The notes under the pieces were generated by a model that did not search any database, was not told where the DNA came from, and saw only the letters and a list, made by a program, of their open reading frames with translations. Both the position numbers and the translations under genes were made by a program. Below are positions 58,893 through 64,000 of a stretch of DNA of 64,000 nt, piece by piece. Each line of letters begins with the position of its first letter. Positions within the stretch are counted from its first letter, which is position 1. The DNA is from a virus, in IMG/VR virus record IMGVR_UViG_3300025093_000018, positions 1 through 64,000 of that record; one strand, given 5' to 3'.

Positions 58893-59105
58893 ATGAAAAC
58901 ATCGTTAAAAATATCCAAGAAACATTTACTGTACTTAATAGACCTATGTATAACATTATGTGGATACACAGTGACATTAGGCTTAGGTAAAATGAATGAC
59001 AACCCTTACTACAAAAGCTATTACATATCTCTTCACAATAAGAAAGGACATACAATAGCTGAGTGCGGGAGAACTAATAAGTATAAACAATTACTAAATA
59101 AATAA
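58893..59105 (+). CDS. Small hypothetical protein, plus block
   Basis: Seventy residues, basic (MKTSLKISKKHLLYLIDLCI), with a short hydrophobic patch at about 12-30 and a hydrophilic end. It starts nine bases after hairpin H1 and is followed four bases later by the 185-residue gene. No family recognised. Confidence 0.65.
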   Translation: MKTSLKISKKHLLYLIDLCITLCGYTVTLGLGKMNDNPYYKSYYISLHNKKGHTIAECGRTNKYKQLLNK

Positions 59106-59109
59106 AACA

Positions 59110-59667
59110 ATGAACAAAAAAGAAATAGTAACTATGCTACAATTTGCAGTAGACAATACTGCTGCAAGAAATCCTGCTTTGACTAAGGACGTAGCGGACA
59201 GAATTTACAGTCTAATTAATGATGACTATATGGAGCCAAACTATAGTTCTGCTAGCCGGATTCTAAAGGTTAACATGTCTATGAACTTTGGTAGTATAGA
59301 AATCCAAACAGTTGATCATCTTGATCAAGATGGTGGTGATGTACGTGAGGGTGAAAGAGTAAGTGTTGAAGGAACAAGCACTGTTATCTATTTTGGTGAA
59401 AAAGGTAAGAAAGGACCTGAACCATACAATAGACAAGGTGTGCAATACATACCACTACAGTGGTCAAGCCTTGAACTTGTAGATGAGAGAGAAGAGTGTG
59501 ATGTGTATGCTACACTTCCTATGAAATGTAATACATCAATAGAAATAGGAAGGTTCAACTACAACGATCACTGGAATACAATAGAATTCACTATAGTTGT
59601 TGAGCAATTTAATAAAGATGATTTCATCAATGAATTGTTCGAAATACTACAGTATTCTAACAAATAA
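59110..59667 (+). CDS. Hypothetical protein, plus block
   Basis: One hundred and eighty-five residues. An N-terminal helix pair (EIVTMLQFAVDNTAARNPAL) is followed by a beta-rich middle (VNMSMNFGSIEIQTVDHL) and an amphipathic C-terminal helix (FNKDDFINELFEILQYS). No motif is known to me. Probably co-transcribed with the 70-residue gene; ends before a strong terminator. Confidence 0.7.
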   Translation: MNKKEIVTMLQFAVDNTAARNPALTKDVADRIYSLINDDYMEPNYSSASRILKVNMSMNFGSIEIQTVDHLDQDGGDVREGERVSVEGTSTVIYFGEKGKKGPEPYNRQGVQYIPLQWSSLELVDEREECDVYATLPMKCNTSIEIGRFNYNDHWNTIEFTIVVEQFNKDDFINELFEILQYSNK

Positions 59668-59674
59668 AATAAGT

Positions 59675-59712
59675 AGGGCAAGGTAATCTTATCACTACCT
59701 TGCTCTATTTTA
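59675..59712 (+). terminator. Terminator with TAATCTTA in the loop
   Basis: AGGGCAAGGTA and TACCTTGCTCT form an 11-bp stem; the loop contains ATCTTATCAC, and ATTTTAA follows. The TAATCTTA box here lies partly in the loop instead of before the hairpin. Confidence 0.75.
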
Positions 59713-59730
59713 ACCTTTAATTAATAAAAT

Positions 59731-59742
59731 CCTAGAAATAGG
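59731..59742 (+). promoter_or_regulatory. GAAA-tetraloop hairpin H2
   Basis: CCTA-GAAA-TAGG, nine bases before the ATG at 59752, with the same flanks (AATAAAAT before, TAATATAAA after). Stem differs from H1 by a G-C to A-T pair change. Confidence 0.7.
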
Positions 59743-59751
59743 TAATATAAA

Positions 59752-59865
59752 ATGAAAAAGTTATTAAGTAAAATCGTAAGTCTCCTAGTAATGACACCTA
59801 GAGAGAACAGATTGGTAAGAGTGTCAGCGTTAATGATAACAGGTCATAGACCACAAAACAAATAG
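59752..59865 (+). CDS. 37-residue basic protein
   Basis: MKKLLSKIVSLLVMTPRENR... is short, basic and amphipathic. The start has the same AATATAAAATGAAAA context and hairpin spacing as the 70-residue gene, which supports translation. The next gene's ATG follows two bases after its stop. Function unknown. Confidence 0.6.
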   Translation: MKKLLSKIVSLLVMTPRENRLVRVSALMITGHRPQNK

Positions 59866-59867
59866 TT

Positions 59868-60323
59868 ATGTTGGTAGAGATAATAAAAGATGACGAAGGA
59901 TGTCCAATCCTTTTAGAAGATGGTAAGAGGGTAGATTCTCATACTATAGCAACTAGTAGAGGGGATTACATAGGTAAATCAGCTTATATGTTATTCCGAA
60001 GATATGGGTGGGGATGTAAAGGTAAACTTACAGGTCCTGCTGAGGATTGTAAAGAAATAGATGCTGAATTACATGAAAAGTATTTCACTATTAATGGTGA
60101 AGATGCTTCTAAGTATGTTATTCATTTACCTCCGAGTTTAGCTAATTTAAATTGTAGAATAGCTAGATTGCATGGGTATGAGTATTATAAAGAGTTAATT
60201 AAAGCTGGATTTACAGAGTATTTCTCAGCTACTACTGCTTATAACTACGGACTACTGCTTGCAAACCCGGATAAAGAAGAAATCTTCGACATCTTAGGTA
60301 TAAAATCAAAAACTAATTATTAA
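59868..60323 (+). CDS. Hypothetical protein, plus block
   Basis: One hundred and fifty-one residues, alpha/beta (MLVEIIKDDEGCPILLEDGK, then YIGKSAYMLFRRYGWGCKGK). The end is helical (ADKEEIFDILGI-like). The N-terminus has a strand-turn-strand with HTIATSRGDYIG. No family recognised. Followed by hairpin H3 and a perfect terminator. Confidence 0.7.
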   Translation: MLVEIIKDDEGCPILLEDGKRVDSHTIATSRGDYIGKSAYMLFRRYGWGCKGKLTGPAEDCKEIDAELHEKYFTINGEDASKYVIHLPPSLANLNCRIARLHGYEYYKELIKAGFTEYFSATTAYNYGLLLANPDKEEIFDILGIKSKTNY

Positions 60324-60333
60324 TTAATAAAGT

Positions 60334-60345
60334 CCTGGAAACAGG
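60334..60345 (+). promoter_or_regulatory. GAAA-tetraloop hairpin H3
   Basis: CCTG-GAAA-CAGG after AATAAAGT. Unlike the other copies no ATG follows at 9-10 bases; instead a 13-bp terminator stem begins two bases later. This copy may be orphaned by a deletion or insertion. Confidence 0.65.
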
Positions 60346-60346
60346 C

Positions 60347-60388
60347 AATAAAAGCAAGGTAATCTTACGGGACTGCCTTGCTTTTATT
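60347..60388 (+). terminator. Perfect 13-bp terminator with TAATCTTA in the loop
   Basis: AATAAAAGCAAGG and CCTTGCTTTTATT pair without mismatch, loop of 16 bases beginning TAATCTTACGGG. A-run and T-run on either side make it bidirectional. Confidence 0.8.
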
Positions 60389-60414
60389 AAGTGTCTAATT
60401 TAAAATGAAACAAA

Positions 60415-60630
60415 ATGATAGCACGTATCAACGGTATCGTCATGCCGGTAGTATTTGATGGCGAAAACATAGTAATAGCTCTTGACCCTTCAATTGAGGG
60501 TGACGACCAAAGAGTGAGTATTAACAAGGCAGAGAACGAGGTCGTGTTCACTGAAAACACTCGTTTAACAAAACGACCAAAGAGACGACGCATGAAGCGA
60601 AGTCCTATTAACCTAAGCAGAATAAAATGA
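60415..60630 (+). CDS. Small basic protein
   Basis: Seventy-one residues: a beta-rich N-terminus (MIARINGIVMPVVFDGENIV) and a very basic C-terminus (TKRPKRRRMKRSPINLSRIK), suggestive of nucleic-acid binding. Ends as ATGA overlapping the next gene. An ATG ten bases earlier opens only a 17-codon frame in another phase. Confidence 0.65.
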   Translation: MIARINGIVMPVVFDGENIVIALDPSIEGDDQRVSINKAENEVVFTENTRLTKRPKRRRMKRSPINLSRIK

Positions 60631-61058
60631 AAAGAACATTTGCTCCGCTTGTCCTAATGATGATATTCTCGTTGGGACTAGCACTGACCTCTGTATGTCA
60701 GTCCAAAACTGCAGAAGCTAAAGTAGCTGAAACAGCTGTATTTGATTACGATTTAAATCGCTACTTGAGTAGTAAAAACGGTGAGGTGGATAACCACTAC
60801 ACCGAAGCTGTAATCACTAAAAAGAATAACCTAATGACTTTCAAGATGAAAGTAGGAAAGGATTCTGTACATACAGCTGTATACAAGATCGTTGAACGAA
60901 AGCAGGGTCATCGAGTAATTTTAGCCAAACGTGTTGACACTAAGGCTAAGATAAAGATAATTCAGCGGAAGCACGAGCTCGAAGTACTATGTGACTTTAA
61001 CCGGAAACATAATAGATTCGATGGTGCTATTATATTTACCGATCTTGAATTTAAATAA
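60627..61058 (+). CDS. Secreted or membrane-anchored small protein
   Basis: One hundred and forty-three residues with an N-terminal signal peptide (MKRTFAPLVLMMIFSLGLAL, possible cleavage near TSVCQSKTA; the Cys could also be a lipobox-like residue). The mature part is beta-rich and basic. Overlaps the previous stop as ATGA. An envelope role early in infection, such as exclusion, is conceivable but not shown. Confidence 0.7.
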   Translation: MKRTFAPLVLMMIFSLGLALTSVCQSKTAEAKVAETAVFDYDLNRYLSSKNGEVDNHYTEAVITKKNNLMTFKMKVGKDSVHTAVYKIVERKQGHRVILAKRVDTKAKIKIIQRKHELEVLCDFNRKHNRFDGAIIFTDLEFK

Positions 61059-61065
61059 TGTTTAA

Positions 61066-61088
61066 CCGGGGATCATTTCGGTGGTCCC
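61066..61088 (+). promoter_or_regulatory. Hairpin after the signal-peptide gene
   Basis: GGGGATCA and TGGTCCCC pair over 8 positions (two G-U or mismatched closing pairs) around TTTCGG. It overlaps the possible TAATG-coupled start at 61058 and precedes the ATG at 61106. Confidence 0.45.
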
Positions 61089-61105
61089 CATATTATTTGT
61101 CAATC

Positions 61106-61258
61106 ATGAAAGGATTAACAAAAGAAGAGTTTGAAACAGAGTATATAGCAATAGCTAATACAAACTTCAACTCTAAACCCTGGAAGATAATCGTCCGGGC
61201 CCTCGCTCAAAAAGCTATACAGAGCTCAATGGTTGGGGACAAACTAGACAGTAAATAA
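61106..61258 (+). CDS. 50-residue protein
   Basis: MKGLTKEEFETEYIAIANTN..., a small mixed protein with a helical, basic C-terminal half (IIVRALAQKAIQSSMVGDKL). An in-frame ATG at 61058 overlaps the previous stop as TAATG and would add 16 residues through a hairpin; I prefer the internal start but cannot decide. Ends within TAATAATCTT-like sequence. Confidence 0.6.
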   Translation: MKGLTKEEFETEYIAIANTNFNSKPWKIIVRALAQKAIQSSMVGDKLDSK

Positions 61259-61281
61259 TCTTACTGTCAACCCAGCTTTAA
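61256..61281 (+). ncRNA. TAATCTT element, copy with CCCAGCTTT
   Basis: TAATCTTA then CTGTCAACCCAGCTTTAAT. The CCCAGCTTT part is repeated after the TAATCTTCC copy at 61904, so these two form a sub-group; a stem is not obvious in either. Confidence 0.4.
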
Positions 61282-61312
61282 TTAAGTCAATCAATTGTTT
61301 AACTAATAAAGT

Positions 61313-61324
61313 CCTAGAAATAGG
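61313..61324 (+). promoter_or_regulatory. GAAA-tetraloop hairpin H4
   Basis: CCTA-GAAA-TAGG, ten bases before the ATG at 61335, after AATAAAGT. Same stem as H2, same left flank as H3. Confidence 0.7.
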
Positions 61325-61334
61325 CATTTTTACT

Positions 61335-61820
61335 ATGAGTAAAATCAAGTATTCCAAGAAGAGGTTAACCTCTCAAGCGAGATTGAAGAACTTCATCTCG
61401 AAAATTATCCCTGTAGGGACAGTGTTAATGGTTACTGACCTTATGAAGGGTCACTACGAAGACAACGACGGAAACGAAGTTGCCAACGATGTGATTCTTT
61501 GTCAGGATCCTGATGGTCAAATTCTTAAATTGTCAGTTCGTGAGTTCATGAAGATGACAGTGAAGGATGGTGAGCACTATCAGGGTGAGTCTGACAACGA
61601 TGATATCTTCTTACCTGAGAAGATTGAAATTGTTGCTAGTGAGGACCGAAAAGGTAAGGGCGAGGATGAACCTCGGTACCCTACTTACGCGTACAATGGT
61701 GCGCAAGAGTTCATCGACTCTAAAGGTCAGCTTGATTACGTTGAAACCGTGATTAAGTCTGGGCTAAGAGAAGATAACCCTTTCGACCCACTTCAGAACT
61801 ACACTGTAGTATTGTCGTAA
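61335..61820 (+). CDS. Paralogue 1 of a plus-block protein pair
   Basis: One hundred and sixty-one residues, clearly related to the 163-residue protein that follows. Shared landmarks are MS..KYSKKR, the PVGTVL strand, the NDVILCQDPDGQILKLSVRE segment, DDIFLPEKI.I..SEDR, YPT.AYN.A..F and the C-terminal NYTVVLS. Mixed beta fold. No known family. Codon use is more GC-rich (CGA, GAC, AAG) than in its paralogue. Confidence 0.75.
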   Translation: MSKIKYSKKRLTSQARLKNFISKIIPVGTVLMVTDLMKGHYEDNDGNEVANDVILCQDPDGQILKLSVREFMKMTVKDGEHYQGESDNDDIFLPEKIEIVASEDRKGKGEDEPRYPTYAYNGAQEFIDSKGQLDYVETVIKSGLREDNPFDPLQNYTVVLS

Positions 61821-61827
61821 GACTTAT

Positions 61828-61860
61828 AGCATCTCCGGCTAACCACCGGGGGTGCTTTTA
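61828..61860 (+). terminator. Terminator after paralogue 1
   Basis: AGCATCTCCGG and CCGGGGGTGCT pair over 11 positions (some G-U) around CTAACCA, then TTTTA. The loop side carries CGGCTAAC, echoing the GCTAAG of the TAATCTT stem-loops. Confidence 0.8.
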
Positions 61861-61883
61861 AAAAATTTTGCCAGTAAAAAATT

Positions 61884-61926
61884 TAATCTTCCGATCGACT
61901 ACATAATCTTCCAATCGACCCAGCTT
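61884..61926 (+). repeat. Direct repeat TAATCTTCC(G/A)ATCGAC
   Basis: Two copies of TAATCTTCC.ATCGAC, 20 bp apart, the second followed by CCAGCTTT. A double form of the TAATCTT element in the 180-bp gap between the two paralogues. Probably a regulatory site. Confidence 0.6.
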
Positions 61927-62003
61927 TGCCGTAGGCGCGATGGATTGCAGTAGAAATCGATGTCGCATTAATTAAATTAATTTTATAATTAAAAATAAAA
62001 ATT

Positions 62004-62495
62004 ATGTCAAGAGTAAAATATTCAAAGAAAAGAATGGTAGGTCAATCAAGAACTAGTAACTTGAAATACATGCAACCACTTAAACCTGGAACTGTGTTGC
62101 ACGTTGAAGATACCGTAGAAGGTAGCTTTATTGGACCAAATGGACAGGAAGTAATGAATGATACAATCTTATGTCGTGACGCTGATGGTCAAGCTATCAA
62201 AGTTCCTGTAAGAGAGTATGCAAAAATGGATATCGACGGACAACCTTGGGATTCTGAAGGTGATTCTGATGAAATCTTTTTGCCTGAAAGTATTACTATT
62301 ATCTCATCTGAAGATAGAGTATATACTCCTCAAGGTGGAGAAGAGCAAAAGCTTTATCCAACATTCGCTTACAATGATGCAGAAGCATTTGTAGCATCTC
62401 AAGGTGGAATGGAATTTGATGACTTGGTGAAGTCAGGAGTTAAAGAAGATAACAACTTCGCTCCAGTGCAAAACTACACTGTACAAGTAAAATAA
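62004..62495 (+). CDS. Paralogue 2 of a plus-block protein pair
   Basis: One hundred and sixty-three residues, paralogous to the preceding 161-residue protein (MSRVKYSKKRMVGQ, NDTILCRDADGQAIKVPVRE, DEIFLPESI, YPTFAYNDAEAFVASQ, NYTVQVK). A/T-rich leader without SD or the GAAA hairpin. Duplicated small proteins in early regions often adapt to different partners; no function is known. Confidence 0.75.
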   Translation: MSRVKYSKKRMVGQSRTSNLKYMQPLKPGTVLHVEDTVEGSFIGPNGQEVMNDTILCRDADGQAIKVPVREYAKMDIDGQPWDSEGDSDEIFLPESITIISSEDRVYTPQGGEEQKLYPTFAYNDAEAFVASQGGMEFDDLVKSGVKEDNNFAPVQNYTVQVK

Positions 62496-62681
62496 TGTAA
62501 CACGGGGAGGCTACTGACTCCCCTATACATATTAGATTCATACTTGAAGAAATCTTAAGTTGGTAGAACATAAATCCAATCTCTAAGTAGGTAAGAAATC
62601 ATAGAAATGTCGCCTTAAAGAACATATTATTTGATAATTAGCCGAGTTTAATCACTTGAACTCTTAGGCTTGAATTATATA

Positions 62682-62726
62682 ACCTTATAACCCTTTGGTG
62701 GTATGGATCGAATCCAGTTATAAGGT
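62682..62726 (+). ncRNA. tRNA-like minihelix
   Basis: ACCTTATAAC and GTTATAAGGT are perfect 10-bp complements. Directly inside the 3' strand lies TGGAT-CGA-ATCCA, reading TGG-ATCGAAT-CCA like a T-arm. The result is an acceptor-plus-T-arm minihelix without D and anticodon arms. Confidence 0.55.
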
Positions 62727-62830
62727 CAATAACTATTACTTTTGGTAAATTGTTTATTAATCTGTTGACATAATGGCAGAAATTGCTACGTTTTAGATTG
62801 ATAAATATTAGTTAGGTTGATTGACTGAAG

Positions 62831-62858
62831 GCTCCTGGGTAACACCGGGAGCTTTTTT
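62831..62858 (+). terminator. Strong terminator of the non-coding region
   Basis: GCTCCTGG and CCGGGAGC (one G-U) around GTAACA, then TTTTTT. Confidence 0.85.
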
Positions 62859-62859
62859 A

Positions 62860-63019
62860 ATGACAATCTGGCGGGATTCGGGGGAAATGTCACCCTCTCA
62901 ATTACCCATACAAGCCATTTTGACACATCTGTCAATCTGTCACTTAAATAAAAGTAATAATACTGCACGTCCTTGAGACTTGCTCTTAAAAAATTTAAAC
63001 CAACAAAAACACTATAAAA
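62860..63019 (+). promoter_or_regulatory. Gene-poor stretch with TGTCA repeats
   Basis: Contains TGACA-CATC-TGTCA as an inverted repeat and a further TCTGTCA (62919-62942), a plausible operator. A 38-codon frame starting at 62860 begins in the terminator U-tract and is probably chance. Otherwise A/T-rich leader of the small membrane genes. Confidence 0.4.
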
Positions 63020-63178
63020 ATGAACTTAATTAAAGGAATTTGGACCCTATTTCTTATCAGTTTAATACTATTTTTATGGTGGATAGGTGGTTGGTTATTT
63101 TGGGCCGTATGTATAACAGCTAGTTTTATGTTAGCGTTATTCTTTGTAATAATATATTTATTAAACGAAAATAAATAA
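63020..63178 (+). CDS. 52-residue membrane protein
   Basis: MNLIKGIWTLFLISLILFLW... with two closely spaced hydrophobic segments (about 6-22 and 25-48), almost entirely membrane-embedded, and a short NENK tail. The start has an A-rich context. Followed two bases later by the next ATG, so part of a small-gene run. A small envelope-acting protein is possible. Confidence 0.65.
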   Translation: MNLIKGIWTLFLISLILFLWWIGGWLFWAVCITASFMLALFFVIIYLLNENK

Positions 63179-63180
63179 TC

Positions 63181-63420
63181 ATGAAAAGACCTAGACTAAA
63201 AAATGGTTCACAAATAAACTTAGACTCATTTGTCTTAACAATGGACCAACCAAAAGAAGAGTATAAAAAACCGGATACACTCTGTAAGATCACAGTAGAG
63301 AATATCCGTGAGACCAGAGCTCGACGAATTGCTAATAAATTTATTCCAATATTTTTATCAGAAGCTCGTAAGATTGCTGGACCTAGAAGAATCCTTGAAA
63401 ACCTTAATTATGATTTTTGA
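63181..63420 (+). CDS. 79-residue basic protein
   Basis: MKRPRLKNGSQINLDSFVLT..., basic, with a helical C-terminal part (ETRARRIANKFIPIFLSEAR). Its stop overlaps the next gene. No family recognised. Confidence 0.6.
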   Translation: MKRPRLKNGSQINLDSFVLTMDQPKEEYKKPDTLCKITVENIRETRARRIANKFIPIFLSEARKIAGPRRILENLNYDF

Positions 63421-63550
63421 AGATAATTCTAAACAAAAACCAGTGAAACGCTGGGCAAACGCATTGCTTTCCGCAGTAGTATTTGTGATCGTGTGGTTAG
63501 CATTTTGGTGGTGTGTTAATTCAATTATTTGGTTAATATCATTACTATAA
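63410..63550 (+). CDS. 46-residue membrane protein
   Basis: Starts MIFEDNSKQKPVKRWANALL inside the end of the previous gene, followed by a single hydrophobic helix of about 28 residues (VVFVIVWLAFWWCVNSIIWL). Type of topology: short cytosolic N-terminus, one pass. Overlapping start supports coupled translation. Function unknown. Confidence 0.6.
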   Translation: MIFEDNSKQKPVKRWANALLSAVVFVIVWLAFWWCVNSIIWLISLL

Positions 63551-63619
63551 AGATCGATAAGATGCCCAAGCATGTAAACGCCCTGGTATATGAGATCTGT
63601 AACTATTAAATAAACTATT

Positions 63620-63715
63620 ATGAAAACATTAATTGCATATTATATAGGCTTAGGCATAGGTTGGTTAATGTTTCATCCTGATAGTCCATTTAATAAAACT
63701 AAAACTAAAACTTAG
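63620..63715 (+). CDS. 31-residue small membrane-type protein
   Basis: MKTLIAYYIGLGIGWLMFHP followed by a Lys/Thr tail. One short hydrophobic segment. The A/T-rich leader and the MKT start resemble the other small genes here. Could be real but is near the limit of what can be called. Confidence 0.45.
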   Translation: MKTLIAYYIGLGIGWLMFHPDSPFNKTKTKT

Positions 63716-63732
63716 TAAGACAAACCAATTTC

Positions 63733-63858
63733 ATGCAAAGAAATGGTAGACTAATAACGGGTAGAATAAGATCCAAAGTTATTAATCTTTACTCAAATTA
63801 CGAGACTACGGCGAAGCCGTATCTCTTCATGTGCTTGCCCAGCACTTTAATGAACTAG
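63733..63858 (+). CDS. 41-residue basic peptide gene
   Basis: MQRNGRLITGRIRSKVINLY..., very basic N-terminus. A stable hairpin TACGGC-GAA-GCCGTA (63813-63827) lies inside it, which could also be a non-coding signal. No family. Confidence 0.4.
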   Translation: MQRNGRLITGRIRSKVINLYSNYETTAKPYLFMCLPSTLMN

Positions 63859-63869
63859 TAGATAAATAA

Positions 63870-63995
63870 ATGAGTAGTTATAAGAGACAAGCGGAGAAAT
63901 TCGCTTTAAGGCACCTGTACTCCCAGGTTAAGAAAACAGCCGTAAACATTATTGAACTTAAGGTAGTAATAAAAGGAGAACCCTACCAGTCTTAG
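63870..63995 (+). CDS. 41-residue basic peptide gene near the window end
   Basis: MSSYKRQAEKFALRHLYSQV..., basic and helical. It begins 11 bases after the previous stop. Some likeness in size and charge to that gene, no clear homology. Function unknown. Confidence 0.45.
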   Translation: MSSYKRQAEKFALRHLYSQVKKTAVNIIELKVVIKGEPYQS

Positions 63996-64000
63996 AAGTT

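Larger units (their letters stand above)
62496..62860 (+). ncRNA. Candidate structured non-coding RNA region
   Basis: About 365 bp with no frame longer than a few codons, ended by a strong terminator. It contains hairpin GGGGAG/CTCCCC (62504-62523), AGCC-GAGTT/AACTC-GGCT (62639-62670) and a minihelix at 62682-62726. A D-loop-like GTTGGTAGAA lies at about 62558. Layout (D-loop-like 5' part, T-arm-like 3' part) recalls tRNA-like or tmRNA-like molecules, but acceptor pairing between the two ends was not found. Confidence 0.45.

Noticed and set aside
61567-61752. Frame inside paralogue 1
   Set aside because: Shadow of the paralogue; the Ser/Thr/Arg-rich translation is not shared with paralogue 2.
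62786-62968. 60-codon minus-strand frame over the non-coding region
   Set aside because: It crosses the strong terminator and the possible operator, and no other gene on this side is on the minus strand.
1-64000. Stop-codon reassignment, as in some crAss-like phages
   Set aside because: TAA, TAG and TGA all act as terminal codons of well-defined genes, and no large gene is broken by one recurrent stop. The TAG-anticodon tRNA reads CUA, not a stop.

Overview
The window looks like part of an AT-rich tailed-phage genome, probably a crAss-like phage (order Crassvirales) of a Bacteroidetes host. Three things support this. A head-assembly block of terminase, portal, scaffold-like protein, capsid protein and connector-like proteins runs in one direction. 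The clearest promoter, ahead of a tRNA cluster, has the Bacteroidetes form TTG-N19-TAnnTTTG. Shine-Dalgarno sites are almost absent, and many starts are coupled to the previous stop as TAATG. The crAss-like assignment rests on remembered protein families and gene order, not on a search.

Layout. All genes left of about 56.9 kb are on the minus strand and all genes right of 57.4 kb are on the plus strand; a divergent control region separates them. Reading leftward, 56.9-54.8 kb holds small proteins and a winged-helix protein preceded by four iteron-like repeats. Next, 54.7-48.8 kb holds three tRNA clusters (14 tRNAs or tRNA-like genes), a secreted metzincin, a large HEFIH protein and two small virion-like proteins. 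The morphogenesis block (48.7-30.6 kb) holds terminase, a tandem GroES-like protein, portal, scaffold, major capsid protein and connector or ring-like proteins. A 1869-residue tail protein (30.7-25.1 kb) follows, then fibre and receptor-binding proteins (25.1-7.5 kb) mixed with accessory proteins. The lysis cassette (holin-like proteins, a peptidoglycan-active enzyme and a spanin-like protein) lies at 7.4-4.7 kb. Large virion proteins fill 4.6 kb to the left edge, where one is cut off.

The plus-strand region (57.4-64 kb) encodes small proteins without recognised function. It is unusually rich in RNA-scale structure: a type III hammerhead ribozyme with a complete core, four copies of a covarying GAAA-tetraloop hairpin (three of them 9-10 nt before start codons), a TAATCTT stem-loop family after most genes, and a 520-bp non-coding stretch with a tRNA-like minihelix.

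Three further patterns cross the window. At least eight virion proteins share a K(Y/H)QxGG / GGxLLKYQxGG peptide, often at the extreme N-terminus. An acidic LHSDDDD motif links the scaffold-like protein to two small proteins at the far end of the minus strand. Each tRNA cluster begins directly after a GC hairpin with a U-tract, itself preceded by a short leader.
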